From contig JBCDHW010000003.1 in assembly GCA_038749595.1 (NCBI GenBank), positions 62,001 through 126,000 of the forward strand: a DNA stretch of 64,000 bases. The letters run 5' to 3'. The notes under the pieces were generated by a model. It did not search any database, was not told where the DNA came from, and saw nothing but the letters and a program-made list of their open reading frames with translations. Made by a program: the position numbers and the translations under genes. Origin of the DNA: Parvularcula sp038749595. Its GTDB lineage: Bacteria; Pseudomonadota; Alphaproteobacteria; Caulobacterales; Parvularculaceae. This document shows, piece after piece, positions 41,386-50,531 of the stretch (its first letter is position 1; each line of letters starts with the position of its first letter).

Positions 41386-43749
41386 CTAGAACGTCTCGCA
41401 ATGCCAACAGCTTTCGCCGATGGGGCTTCCCGGCGGCGTCCGCGGGCCGGGGGCGCGCGGTTCTTGATCGGGAGCTTGCCGAGATTTGTGGGCGCGCAGC
41501 TGTGCGGCGAGGACCATCCGGTGCCCTTCCTCTTCATCAGCATACGCCTGTTCCAAAGCCATCATCGCATCTTCCAAGGCTGCGCGGACGGGCAACGAGG
41601 CATCAGCCCGGTCCGCCGCGATGAGGTGGGCGACCAAGCGGCCTTCCGCGATCATGGCCAAGGTCCTCTGCCGCGGCGTCTTCGCCTTCGCGCCCGCGAT
41701 CGATAAAATCGTCCGCTCTAGGACAGTCTTCAGCGTCGGTTTCGCACCTCGCGCTTCAAACTGGGCCAGCCGTTCCAGCCGCTGCGGATGCAACAACGCA
41801 CCGAGTGTCAGGTCGGCTGCATTCTCCGCAGCACTGACCATGTCGAACACTGGTCCCGCATCCTGGGCAAAGCTCTCACGAAGTGCCGTATACTGAAAAC
41901 CATCGGCGCGCGGCGTGAGCGCTCCAAGCACGGCTTCCGGCATGTCTAAAGCCTCTGGAGACAATGTCGCGAGAACCGCGTCCAGCGCCTCAAGCTGCTT
42001 CTTCGCCTCAACGGGTGTCACCGCCGCGGGATCCTGCCCATTTTTGCCGTACTGATAGCTTGCGCCCCCGATCACCTTTGCCGCCGCCACCGTCTGGTAG
42101 CGGTGGTAGAGATAGATTGGCACGAGCACCTGGCGCAGCTCTCCGGCGGGACGGTCTGCGGCGAGCCGGTCGGCGCCAAAGTTCTTCAGCGCAACATCAC
42201 GCACACGCATCACATTGCGCAGCTCTTCGACGGGATCGTCGCCGTTGTCCCAAACCGCGCCATGCGGATGCGCCGTACCCGGACCACGCCCCTCCGGATC
42301 CTCAATGTAGAGAAGCCCGTCCGCGCGTGCCTCGGCGATCAGGGCGTCGCCATCCTCGCTTCCATAGAGCCAGCGCGCGGTCATCACATCCCACGCGCCA
42401 AGCCCCACGTCATAAGCTTCCGAGAAATCGAGAGCGCCATCTTTCTCTTTCACCCACGGCGCCGGATAATCCATCACCGACGCCCGGGCATTGGCGCTGG
42501 CCGCGAAGTTGTGGCCAAAACCAAGGGCATGTCCCACTTCATGCGCCGCAAGCTGACGAATCCGTGCGAGCGCCAACTCCACCGGATCATCCGGCTCGCC
42601 AGAGCCCGTCTTCGCCGTCCCCGCCAGCCCTTCAAAGATCATCCGATCCTGCCGGACCCTCTGTGAACCGAGGATCACCGCGCCTTTGATCATCTCGCCC
42701 GTACGCGGATCACTGACCGAGCCGCCATAGGACCAACCCCGCGTCTGGCGATGCACCCACTGGATCACGTTGTATCGGATGTCGAGCAGATGCGCGCCTT
42801 CCGGCAGGACCTCCACACGATACCCGTCGGGGAACCCCGCCGCGGCAAATCCTTCTTTCCACCACGAAGCCCCGTCGATCAGTGCCTGTTTGATAGGCTC
42901 GGGTGCCCCGCTGTCGACGTAGAAGACAATTGGATCATCCTGAGACAGACGATGACGCATTGCATAGGACTTGGTGATCGGTCCGCGCAGGGGCGAGGAG
43001 AAATCGTAAAACCCCATCGCGAACGTCCCTGCGCGCGGGTCGGCATCGCGCACCTCGTATCCGTCATCGGGCAAAGCAACGAAGCTATGGTGCACGGTGA
43101 GGGTCACTGCACCAGGATAAGGCGCCGTGGCCCGCACCTCGCGCCCAGGGTTGCTCGACGTAAACGTCAGTTCGGTATCGACCTCTGAGTTGAGCGGAAA
43201 GACGAGCACACCATCGGGCGCCACGCGCGAATGATCCTTGTGCAGAGAAAAGCTTCCCCCGCCGTCCTCTTTCAAACGGCTGTGCAGGCCGAGAAGATCC
43301 GTCATCAACAGCGGCGTGATGTCGAAAGAAACACCGCTGTCGGACATGGTGATCTCGTCGCTGGCGAAGATGATCGACCGTCCGAACGACTGGGCCACCG
43401 CTTTCTTCTCCAGTGGATTGTCGGCGGACGCGCGATAGGTCTGGTTCTCCACCTCCGCGGTGACCCGCCCGCCCGCGACGCGGAAGCGAACAACGTGGCC
43501 TGAGCTGCCCCAGCCGCGATCAAGGCCCAAGGGGTTCGATCCGAGCCCCGCGGTTAAGCGCATCGCGTGGATGACCCTCAGGCTCGTCCCCTCCTCATCC
43601 GGCAGCGGGATCGTCGCCATCAGCTTTCTGTCTTCCGTAAACTCAAGCGGCATCAGAGCCTTAGCGTCCGAACCATCGCCGTGGTGGTCGGCATGGCCGA
43701 GCCCCAGGCACAGGACAAAAACGACGGCGACGCGCGTGAGAAAAGACAT
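41386..43749 (-). CDS. Secreted zinc-dependent metalloprotease (DUF5117/DUF4953-like)
   Basis: 787 residues with signal peptide VAVVFVLCLGLGHA. The metzincin motif HEVGHALGFGH is at residues 403-413, with SVMDYPAP supplying the Met-turn about 20 residues later. The N-terminal half is beta-rich with DUF5117-like segments (FYVDSGAPEPIKQALIDGASWWKEGF); the C-terminal 300 residues are mostly helical. Such very large secreted metzincin-like proteases are common in marine Proteobacteria and Bacteroidetes. It interrupts the trp cluster between trpB and trpA. Confidence 0.88.
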   Translation of the reverse strand: MSFLTRVAVVFVLCLGLGHADHHGDGSDAKALMPLEFTEDRKLMATIPLPDEEGTSLRVIHAMRLTAGLGSNPLGLDRGWGSSGHVVRFRVAGGRVTAEVENQTYRASADNPLEKKAVAQSFGRSIIFASDEITMSDSGVSFDITPLLMTDLLGLHSRLKEDGGGSFSLHKDHSRVAPDGVLVFPLNSEVDTELTFTSSNPGREVRATAPYPGAVTLTVHHSFVALPDDGYEVRDADPRAGTFAMGFYDFSSPLRGPITKSYAMRHRLSQDDPIVFYVDSGAPEPIKQALIDGASWWKEGFAAAGFPDGYRVEVLPEGAHLLDIRYNVIQWVHRQTRGWSYGGSVSDPRTGEMIKGAVILGSQRVRQDRMIFEGLAGTAKTGSGEPDDPVELALARIRQLAAHEVGHALGFGHNFAASANARASVMDYPAPWVKEKDGALDFSEAYDVGLGAWDVMTARWLYGSEDGDALIAEARADGLLYIEDPEGRGPGTAHPHGAVWDNGDDPVEELRNVMRVRDVALKNFGADRLAADRPAGELRQVLVPIYLYHRYQTVAAAKVIGGASYQYGKNGQDPAAVTPVEAKKQLEALDAVLATLSPEALDMPEAVLGALTPRADGFQYTALRESFAQDAGPVFDMVSAAENAADLTLGALLHPQRLERLAQFEARGAKPTLKTVLERTILSIAGAKAKTPRQRTLAMIAEGRLVAHLIAADRADASLPVRAALEDAMMALEQAYADEEEGHRMVLAAQLRAHKSRQAPDQEPRAPGPRTPPGSPIGESCWHCETF

Positions 43750-43902
43750 GGCTGCTCCCGAAAAATACCCTGAAGAGCGTAGCTCAGACCGGACGAATGT
43801 CTATCAAAGGGCAGCCCAAGTGCTGCTTTCGCTGACGGCTGTCCTTGACCCGCAGGCTTATCGGGCAAACATCTCTCGTCAGAGCGGCCAGGAGCACAGG
43901 CG

Positions 43903-44280
43903 GTGACGGACCAAGCGATCATGACCCCGGTTCTGCGGAGTTTCGATGAGGCCAAGGCGCGGGAATTCTACGTCGATTTCCTCGGCGCCGAGGTCGCCTT
44001 TACCCATCGGCACACGGACGACCTTCCGCTCTATATGGGTCTCAAATTGTTTGGGGCCGAGCTCCACATCTCGGAGCACTTTGGCGATGCCAGCCCCGGT
44101 GCCCATGTCCGCATCCTCACGCCCGGGCTCGACGACTACATCGCCAGGCTCGCAGCGAAAAAATACAAGCACGCAAGGCCGGGCCCGCCCCAGGAGATGC
44201 CGTGGGGCACCAAGGAAATCACGATTGCAGATCCCTTCGGCAACCGCCTGACGTTCTGGTCAGAAGCGTCCGCACCCTGA
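43903..44280 (+). CDS. VOC-superfamily (glyoxalase/bleomycin-resistance fold) protein
   Basis: 125 residues from a GTG at 43903. Pattern: MTPVLRSFDEAKAREFYVDFLG, GLKLFGAELHISEHFG, VRILTPGLDDYIARLAAK and ITIADPFGNRLTFW. The last block is the classic VOC ending. His and Glu side chains in LHISEH and the DPFGN region could bind metal. Substrate unknown; resistance to bleomycin-type drugs is possible but unproven. Lies on the opposite strand to the genes around it. Confidence 0.85.
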   Translation: MTDQAIMTPVLRSFDEAKAREFYVDFLGAEVAFTHRHTDDLPLYMGLKLFGAELHISEHFGDASPGAHVRILTPGLDDYIARLAAKKYKHARPGPPQEMPWGTKEITIADPFGNRLTFWSEASAP

Positions 44281-44303
44281 GCGATCAGGGCGCGTTCTAC
44301 TGA

Positions 44304-45551
44304 TCAGACCTCAACGCCGAGGGCATCCGCCACGGTGAAAACGTCTTTATCGCCGCGCCCGCACATGTTCAGCAGCAAGATCTCTTCGCGATCCATCGTC
44401 GCTGCCACGTCCAGCGCTCGGGCCAGGGCGTGGCTTGGTTCCAGCGCAGGGATAATCCCTTCCTTCCGTGCACAGAGCTGGAAGGCCTCAAGCGCTTCGT
44501 CATCCGTGGCTGAGATATACTCAACCCGCCCTTGCTCATGCAGAAAAGCGTGCTCCGGCCCGATGCCTGGATAATCAAGGCCCGCGGAAATCGAGTGCGC
44601 GTCGTCGATTTGCCCATCCGCATTTTGCAGCAGGTAGGTTTTGTTCCCGTGCAGAACACCTGGCTTTCCGCCCGTCAGGCTCGCTGCATGTTCATCCGTG
44701 TTTAGGCCTTTTCCCGCCGCTTCGACGCCGATGAGCCTGACCTCCCGGTCATCCAGAAACGGATGGAACAGACCGATCGCGTTCGAGCCGCCGCCGATAC
44801 ACGCCATCGCTACATCGGGCAAACGGCCCTCGCGGTCCAGCATCTGCTGCTTGGCCTCTCGTCCGATCACGGACTGAAAGTTCCGGACCATCATCGGATA
44901 GGGGTGGGGCCCCGCGGCGGTGCCGATCACATAAAACGTGTCGTGCACGTTGGTCACCCAATCGCGCAGCGCGTCGTTCATCGCGTCTTTCAGCGTGCCC
45001 TTACCCGACGTCACCGGAACAATTTCCGCGCCAAGGAGCTTCATTCTGAAAACATTCGGCTTCTGACGCTCAACGTCGGCTGCACCCATATAAACAACAC
45101 AAGGCAGACCCATCAGGGCACAGACGGTTGCCGTCGCAACGCCGTGCTGTCCCGCGCCGGTCTCCGCAATGATGCGTGTGCGCCCCATTCGTTTGGCGAG
45201 CAGCACCTGGCCGACACAATTGTTGATCTTGTGCGCACCCGTATGGTTCAGCTCGTCACGTTTGAGATAAATCTTCGCGCCTTTCCCAGCGCCCGCCGTC
45301 TCGCGCACGTGCTCGGTCAACCGCCCGGCATAGGTCAGCGGCGAAGGCCGCCCCACATATTCAGACAGCAGACGATCAAGCTCGTTCTGAAAGTCCGGGT
45401 CGGCCTGCGCCTCTTCATACGCAGAGGCGAGATCCAGGATCAGCGGCATCAGCGTCTCGGCGACGTACCGGCCGCCAAACGGACCGAACCGGCCATCCTC
45501 ATCGGGACCAAGGGAAAAACTGTTGGGCGCAGTGCGCGCGTCGTCGGCCAT
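44304..45551 (-). CDS. trpB: Tryptophan synthase beta subunit
   Basis: Condenses indole with serine using pyridoxal phosphate. 415 residues. The PLP lysine lies in HTGAHKINNCVGQ, and the phosphate-binding loop is GGGSNAIG. ETGAGQHGVATA and YIGAADVERQKPN (here YMGAADV) are conserved. The N-terminal FGPFGGRYVAETLM is the typical start. It lies apart from trpA and trpF, both on the same strand, with three genes between trpB and trpA. Confidence 0.97.
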   Translation of the reverse strand: MADDARTAPNSFSLGPDEDGRFGPFGGRYVAETLMPLILDLASAYEEAQADPDFQNELDRLLSEYVGRPSPLTYAGRLTEHVRETAGAGKGAKIYLKRDELNHTGAHKINNCVGQVLLAKRMGRTRIIAETGAGQHGVATATVCALMGLPCVVYMGAADVERQKPNVFRMKLLGAEIVPVTSGKGTLKDAMNDALRDWVTNVHDTFYVIGTAAGPHPYPMMVRNFQSVIGREAKQQMLDREGRLPDVAMACIGGGSNAIGLFHPFLDDREVRLIGVEAAGKGLNTDEHAASLTGGKPGVLHGNKTYLLQNADGQIDDAHSISAGLDYPGIGPEHAFLHEQGRVEYISATDDEALEAFQLCARKEGIIPALEPSHALARALDVAATMDREEILLLNMCGRGDKDVFTVADALGVEV

Positions 45552-45629
45552 CGTGTCAAAACTCCTAGAACCCGCGGTGTAGCAGGCCTAAAACCCAACG
45601 TCCAAGGGCCAACAAAAGAGGGTGAAGCG

Positions 45630-46076
45630 ATGGCTGCCGAGGCTTTCCGCGCCTACACGGGTGCTGATCGCGATCAAGCGATGGCGCTCCTCGACGCCAA
45701 CATCCCCGAGGCGTTCCATCCGGGCGAGCGCGGTGCTTTCACCGAATTCCTGTCGGCATTCGCTACGGACTATAGGGTCTTGCCGCGCCAGGGCAGGCTC
45801 ATCGCGGCGTTCGCTCTTTCCGCAGAGCCGCAGCCGCACACGGGCCGGATCCGCTGGCTCATGGCCCACCCCGAGGTCCACGGAATCGGGCTCGGCCGCG
45901 CGATGATGGACGAGGTGAAGAGCGAGGCGAGGGCCCGCGGCATCGCGCTCATCACCATCGCGGCCAGCCATGTCTCCGAAGCCTTCTACACCCGCTTCGG
46001 CGCCACCGTCGACGTGCGCACGCATGACGGCTGGGGCCCAGGCATGCACCGTGTGGATATGACTTGGCGCATCTAG
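45630..46076 (+). CDS. GNAT-family N-acetyltransferase
   Basis: 148 residues from the ATG at 45630 with GAGGG upstream; the long upstream open frame runs antisense to trpB and is not coding. The acetyl-CoA site is the VHGIGLGRAMMDEVKSEARARG stretch (Q/R-x-x-G-x-G/A pattern as GIGLGRA), followed by HVSEAFYTRFGA. Substrate unknown. Ends tail-to-tail with trpF through the shared CTAG (46073-46076). Confidence 0.85.
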   Translation: MAAEAFRAYTGADRDQAMALLDANIPEAFHPGERGAFTEFLSAFATDYRVLPRQGRLIAAFALSAEPQPHTGRIRWLMAHPEVHGIGLGRAMMDEVKSEARARGIALITIAASHVSEAFYTRFGATVDVRTHDGWGPGMHRVDMTWRI

Positions 46077-46732
46077 CCCAGCGCTCCGCGGGCGCGCTCT
46101 GCAAAGTCGAGCATCCGTGCACGGTCTTTCACGCCCCGGTCACGCTCAATCCCCGACGACACATCAAGCCCTGCAAACGCCGGGTGATCGCCCACCGCCT
46201 GCACCGCCGCCGCCACATTGTCGGAGGTGAGACCCCCCGCCAGCAAAAACTTTCGCTCCCCGCGATACGCATCCAGCAGCGCCCAATCGAAGGTTCGTCC
46301 GTGTCCGCCCGTTTGCAGATCACCGGGGGGCGGCTTGGCGTCGAACAGGAACGCGCTGCCGTAACGCTGGTCAGCCGCCTCGACGTCCGCCTGGGTCGCC
46401 AGCGGCAAAGCGCGCAGAACCGGCAGGCCAATTTCTTTCTCCACCCGCTCGGCAAAACCGTCATCCTCACTGCCATGCAGCTGCACCCGATCGAGCCCCA
46501 CCGCGCTGTGGATCGCGGCAATTTCCTCAAACGGATTGTCGGCGAACAGCCCTACGACCTCCGCATTGCCAAACAGGATATCGCGCACTTTGTGCGCTTC
46601 CCGCAGGCTCAGCAGCCGCGGGCTGTTGCGCGCAAACACGAGGCCGCCGAGCTGAACCTTGGAGTCCACCGCAGCTTTCGCGTCGTCTTCCGACCTCAGG
46701 CCGCAATACTTGATGAGCAGCGGTTGGTTCAC
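46073..46732 (-). CDS. trpF: Phosphoribosylanthranilate isomerase
   Basis: Third enzyme-catalysed step after anthranilate in tryptophan synthesis. 219 residues from a GTG at 46732, overlapping the lapA stop (GTGA). The KYCGLRS start contains the catalytic Cys, Asp lies near GSEDDG/FLFDAKPP, and the phosphate site is LLAGGLTSDNV and GLDVSSGIERDRGVKD. Normal length for TrpF. Confidence 0.94.
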   Translation of the reverse strand: MNQPLLIKYCGLRSEDDAKAAVDSKVQLGGLVFARNSPRLLSLREAHKVRDILFGNAEVVGLFADNPFEEIAAIHSAVGLDRVQLHGSEDDGFAERVEKEIGLPVLRALPLATQADVEAADQRYGSAFLFDAKPPPGDLQTGGHGRTFDWALLDAYRGERKFLLAGGLTSDNVAAAVQAVGDHPAFAGLDVSSGIERDRGVKDRARMLDFAERARGALG

Positions 46733-47067
46733 GCCCGAACGGCGGGAAGGTTGGTGCCGCCGTCGAGGGGCTCCGCGCTGCGTGCGGTTTTCACATCTCG
46801 CTCCAGCTCGCGGATCTTCCGCTTGGCATCCCGCGACCGTTGGCGAAGGCGGGTCGTTGAGATCCACATCCCCATGGCGCCCAGCAAAAAGCCAATGAAC
46901 ATCGCGCCCATCAGGCCGACGAACAGCGGGACGTCAAAAAACAGGGCGGGCTTCTCAAGCGACGACGGATCGAAGCTGATCGTCACCACCGTCCGGTTGG
47001 CAAAAAAGAAGGCCACCAGCAGCGGAAACAAGGCGGCTAAAAACATCGATGTGAGAAGGCGTTTCAT
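46729..47067 (-). CDS. lapA: LapA-domain membrane protein
   Basis: 112 residues with two membrane helices (LTSMFLAALFPLLVAFFFANRTVVTI and LFVGLMGAMFIGFLLGAMGMW) and a cytoplasmic coiled tail (RSRDAKRKIRELERDVK). Matches the LapA/YciS domain, which in E. coli helps control lipopolysaccharide assembly. It follows ihfB after a strong terminator, and its stop overlaps the trpF start. The order ihfB-lapA-trpF is common in Alphaproteobacteria. Confidence 0.85.
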   Translation of the reverse strand: MKRLLTSMFLAALFPLLVAFFFANRTVVTISFDPSSLEKPALFFDVPLFVGLMGAMFIGFLLGAMGMWISTTRLRQRSRDAKRKIRELERDVKTARSAEPLDGGTNLPAVRA

Positions 47068-47094
47068 GCACGCTTATGTGGCGCGATGCGGACC

Positions 47095-47135
47095 AGAAGA
47101 AAAGCGCCGAGGCCGCAATTCCTGCGGCCTCGGCG
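47095..47135 (-). terminator. Rho-independent terminator after ihfB
   Basis: A 12-bp stem (47105-47116 with 47124-47135, core CCGAGGCCGC/GCGGCCTCGG) with a 7-base loop, followed on the minus strand by TTTTCTTCT. It lies 20 bases beyond the ihfB stop and should separate ihfB from lapA-trpF. The read-through fraction cannot be judged. Confidence 0.85.
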
Positions 47136-47155
47136 GTGATCACAAGCGGGTGTGA

Positions 47156-47446
47156 TTAGCTTGCCGCACCGTTGTTGATGCGCTCGCGGATTTCCTTACC
47201 GGCCTTGAAGAAGGGTGCCCACTTCTCCTCGACCTCAACCGCTGCCCCGGTGCGCGGATTGCGCCCCGTGCGTGCATCCCGGTGCCGAACGGAAAACGCG
47301 CCGAAGCCACGCAATTCCACGCGATCGCCAATAGCCAGCGCGTCGACGATTTCATCGAAGACGACGTTGACCATACGCTCCACATCCTTCGCAAAAAGGT
47401 GCGGGTTTTCTTCGGCGAGCACTTGGATCAGTTCTGATTTTATCAT
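47156..47446 (-). CDS. ihfB: Integration host factor beta subunit
   Basis: Histone-like DNA-bending protein that forms a heterodimer with IhfA. 96 residues. Family features: IKSELIQVLAEENPHL, IVDALAIGDRVELRGFGAFSVR, the intercalating proline arm RTGRNPRTGAAVEV and FKAGKEIRERIN. The RGFGAF and the ENPHLFAKDVERMVN pattern separate it from HU and IhfA. Confidence 0.95.
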   Translation of the reverse strand: MIKSELIQVLAEENPHLFAKDVERMVNVVFDEIVDALAIGDRVELRGFGAFSVRHRDARTGRNPRTGAAVEVEEKWAPFFKAGKEIRERINNGAAS

Positions 47447-47582
47447 TGTGCCACTGCTCCCAGCTGACGTTGGATAGTGCGCAGTCTCCCTGCCACGGCG
47501 AGCCTCGTATCCAACAGAATGCGAGACGGAAACACGCTGCCGCTTTTCGGGTCAATGGCGATCTCTGCAAACCTCACGAAAA

Positions 47583-47608
47583 AGTGATTAGAGGCTCGCC
47601 TAATCACT
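47583..47608. promoter_or_regulatory. Perfect inverted repeat upstream of a TonB-dependent receptor
   Basis: AGTGATTAG-AGGCTCGC-CTAATCACT: two perfect 9-bp arms, 26 bp in total, 80 bases before the receptor start at 47689. Size and symmetry suit a dimeric regulator. It does not look like a canonical Fur or Zur box. It is also 137 bases upstream of ihfB on the other strand. Confidence 0.6.
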
Positions 47609-47688
47609 GAAATATCGGTTTTTTGCGAATGATTCGCGCATAATAGCGCTTTTAACTGAGCGGTTTGGCATCTCTCCAGGTTTCGTGC

Positions 47689-49704
47689 ATGAGCGCCCCC
47701 AGAGATCAATCGGGGAAATCGGCGGTGGAAAAATCGTGGCTGCTCTTGGGAATTTTAGCGCCCGTTTCGGCGTTGTCGGCTGAACCCGATCGTCTCGTCG
47801 TCCGCGCTGATTCGGTTTCCCCCGCGTCGCTGTCGGCGCCGGCCAGCCTCTCGGTGCTCGATGGACCAATTCCAACCTTTATCTCTCCCCGCGCACCCGC
47901 GGAGCTCTTGAACCGCGCCGCGGGGGTGCAAATCCAGTCCGGCTCCGGCCGCGAGCACCTGACGGCGATCCGCTCGCCCGTGCTGACTGGCGGCGCGGGT
48001 GCAGGCTCATTCCTGTTCTTGCAGGACGGCGTGCCCCTCAGGGCGCCAGGCTTCGCCAATGTGAACGGCCTCTTTCACGCCGCCTTCCCGTTTGCCGACA
48101 GCGTCACGGTCCTCCGCGGTCCCGGCGATGTAGCTTACGGCTCGAACGCCCTGCACGGCGCCATCGATGTGCGGACCGCAGCGCCAGGCGAGGCCAGATC
48201 GTCCGCCATTCTCTCGTACGGATCGTTCGATCGTATCCGTGCGATCGGAACCATCGACGCGGGCTCCTGGCTCGCCGGACTGTCGGTCCTCGATGACGGC
48301 GGCTACCGCGACGAGTCCGGCGCCGTCGAGGTAAAAGGACGTTTCGCTGCCGAAATCGGGCCGGGATTGTTGCGGTTTAATTTCCACCAGCTGGAGCAGG
48401 AGACCGCAGGCTTCGTGCTCGGCGACGACGCTTTCCGCGACGATGACCTGCGCCGCTCCAACCCCAACCCCGAGGCTTTCCGGGACGTTCGCCACGCGCT
48501 TTTGAGCTATGAGTTGCCCTTCGCCGCGAATGGCTGGTCAGGGTCCGTGACCCCGTTCGCGCGCTGGACGGATATGGAGTTCCTGCAGCACTTCTTGCCG
48601 GGCGACGCCCTTGAAGAGAACGAGCACACCAGTTTCGGCGTCCAAAGCATCGCCTTCCGCGACCTCTCGGACCGGACCGCCTTGGCCCTCGGTCTAGATC
48701 TCGACCTGACCGACGGATCGCTACGCGAATTTCAGGAGCAGCCGACTGTCTTCAGCTTCGTCCAAGGCCTCCACTACGACTACACCGTGCAAGCGGCTGA
48801 AATCGCGCCGTTCGCCAAGCTCACCCACAAAGCGACCGAGCGCCTGACGCTCGAGGCGGGCCTGCGCAGCACCTTCACCCGCTACGAATACGACAACGAC
48901 GCCCCCGCCGACACCGTCGGCCGGTTCCAGCGTTCTGCCGACCGCGAGGACAGCTTCACGGCGGTGACCGGTAAGCTCTCCGCCAGCTTTGCCGTGGCAA
49001 CCGGCCAGAACGTCTACGCCTCGATCGCCCGCGGCGCGCGCCCTCCCCAGACGACAGAGCTCTACCGCATCCAAATCAACCAAGACGTTTCCGACATCGA
49101 GCCGGAAACCCTTGATAGTGTTGAGCTCGGCTGGCGAAGCGACCTCGGGGGCCGTGGCCGTCTGGCGCTCACCGCCTTCGCCATGCGCAAGGAGAACGTC
49201 TTCTTTCGCGATGCCGACGGTTTCAACGTCACCGACGGTGAGACCACCCACGTTGGGATAGAGGCTGAGCTCAACGTCGACCTGACCGAGACCCTCAACC
49301 TCAACGCGTCGAGCACCTGGGCTGAGCACCGCTACGCCTTTGACCGCAATGTCGGAAACCAGTCCGAGGTCATCACCGACGGCGACTTCGTCGACACCGC
49401 GCCCGAGACCTTGGCCGCCGCGCAATTAACCTGGCAGCCCACCGACGCGTGGCGGGGCGAGCTCGCTTGGTCCCATGTGGGCCGCTACGCGATGAATGCG
49501 GCAAACACCGTGTTCTACGAAGGCCACGACCTCCTCGATCTGCGTCTGCAGCGCAGCCTTGGGGACGACTGGGCCCTCACCGGGATCGTGCGCAATGCCC
49601 TCGACACCCGCTACGCCCGTCGCGCCGATTTCGCGTTTGGCAATGAGCGGTTCTTCCCCGGCGAAGAACGTGCGTTCGAACTGGTGCTCTCCGCGCAATT
49701 TTGA
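47689..49704 (+). CDS. TonB-dependent outer-membrane receptor
   Basis: 671 residues from the ATG at 47689. A signal-like WLLLGILAPVSALSAE, then a plug domain (PAELLNRAAGVQIQSGSG, SFLFLQDGVPL, VTVLRGPGDVAYGSNALHGAIDV) and a 22-strand barrel ending in Phe (ELVLSAQF). Barrel landmarks are VELGWRSDL and YEGHDLLDLRLQRSLG. The substrate cannot be read from sequence: no TonB-linked ligand transporter is nearby and no cobalamin riboswitch is seen upstream. Confidence 0.9.
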   Translation: MSAPRDQSGKSAVEKSWLLLGILAPVSALSAEPDRLVVRADSVSPASLSAPASLSVLDGPIPTFISPRAPAELLNRAAGVQIQSGSGREHLTAIRSPVLTGGAGAGSFLFLQDGVPLRAPGFANVNGLFHAAFPFADSVTVLRGPGDVAYGSNALHGAIDVRTAAPGEARSSAILSYGSFDRIRAIGTIDAGSWLAGLSVLDDGGYRDESGAVEVKGRFAAEIGPGLLRFNFHQLEQETAGFVLGDDAFRDDDLRRSNPNPEAFRDVRHALLSYELPFAANGWSGSVTPFARWTDMEFLQHFLPGDALEENEHTSFGVQSIAFRDLSDRTALALGLDLDLTDGSLREFQEQPTVFSFVQGLHYDYTVQAAEIAPFAKLTHKATERLTLEAGLRSTFTRYEYDNDAPADTVGRFQRSADREDSFTAVTGKLSASFAVATGQNVYASIARGARPPQTTELYRIQINQDVSDIEPETLDSVELGWRSDLGGRGRLALTAFAMRKENVFFRDADGFNVTDGETTHVGIEAELNVDLTETLNLNASSTWAEHRYAFDRNVGNQSEVITDGDFVDTAPETLAAAQLTWQPTDAWRGELAWSHVGRYAMNAANTVFYEGHDLLDLRLQRSLGDDWALTGIVRNALDTRYARRADFAFGNERFFPGEERAFELVLSAQF

Positions 49705-49781
49705 CGCCCTACGCCAGACCGCTAGAGACCTCTTCATCCGCAAGGCCTATGTCGGCCATGCAGAATGTGAGCTGACCCACC

Positions 49782-50531
49782 ATGACCGAAGAGACCACCG
49801 TTCCGTTCGGTGTCCGCGATGTCGCCCCCGAGGAAAAGGCGCCCCTTGTCGGCGAAGTGTTCCGTTCGGTGGCCACGTCCTACGACGTGATGAACGACCT
49901 CATGTCCGGCGGGGTCCACCGCATTTGGAAATCGATCACCGTCGATCGCATGAACCCCCAGCCGGGCGATCACCTCATCGACGTCGCTGGCGGTACCGGA
50001 GATGTTGCAGCGAGCTTCTTGATCCGCGCCAGCGAGCGGCAAGCTCGCGGCCGCCCGCCTGCTGCCGCGACCGTCTGCGACATCAACCACGCGATGCTGA
50101 AGGCGGGATATGGCCGCGATCATGGTACGCGTGTCTGCGGCGACGCCGAGAAACTTCCGCTCCCTGATCGTCAGTTTACCCATTACTCAATCGCGTTCGG
50201 CATCCGCAATGTCACGGACCGCGCGGCCGCGTTCAAAGAAGCCTTCCGTGTACTGCGCTATGGCGGTCGGCTGTTCGTGCTCGAATTTTCACAACCGCCC
50301 TCAGGAACCTTCCGCGCGATCTACGATCGCTATTCCGACGCTGTGATCCCGCGGCTCGGCGAGGCGGTTGTCGGCGATCGCGACAGCTACGAATACCTGG
50401 TTCAATCGATCCGCCGGTTCCCGGGGCCCGAAGCCCTGGCGCGCGAGATCCAAGCGGCTGGGTTCAGCCGCGTCAGCTTTGAGCGGTTCACCAACGGCGT
50501 GGCTGTGCTGCACACGGCGGCGAAGATCTGA
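49782..50531 (+). CDS. ubiE: Ubiquinone/menaquinone C-methyltransferase
   Basis: SAM-dependent C-methylation in ubiquinone synthesis. 249 residues. The UbiE box VFRSVATSYDVMNDLMSGGVHRIWK opens the protein; the SAM site is DVAGGTGDVA, then CDINHAMLKAG and FGIRNVTDRAAAFKEAFRVLRYGGRL. Directly followed by ubiB with no intergenic base. Confidence 0.96.
   Translation: MTEETTVPFGVRDVAPEEKAPLVGEVFRSVATSYDVMNDLMSGGVHRIWKSITVDRMNPQPGDHLIDVAGGTGDVAASFLIRASERQARGRPPAAATVCDINHAMLKAGYGRDHGTRVCGDAEKLPLPDRQFTHYSIAFGIRNVTDRAAAFKEAFRVLRYGGRLFVLEFSQPPSGTFRAIYDRYSDAVIPRLGEAVVGDRDSYEYLVQSIRRFPGPEALAREIQAAGFSRVSFERFTNGVAVLHTAAKI

Noticed and set aside
44763..45629. Upstream extension of the GNAT frame
   Set aside because: Runs antisense to trpB; the GNAT domain begins at the ATG at 45630 with a ribosome site.
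47447..47688. Cobalamin riboswitch upstream of the TonB receptor
   Set aside because: No B12-box-like sequence or multi-helix core visible in the 242 bases.
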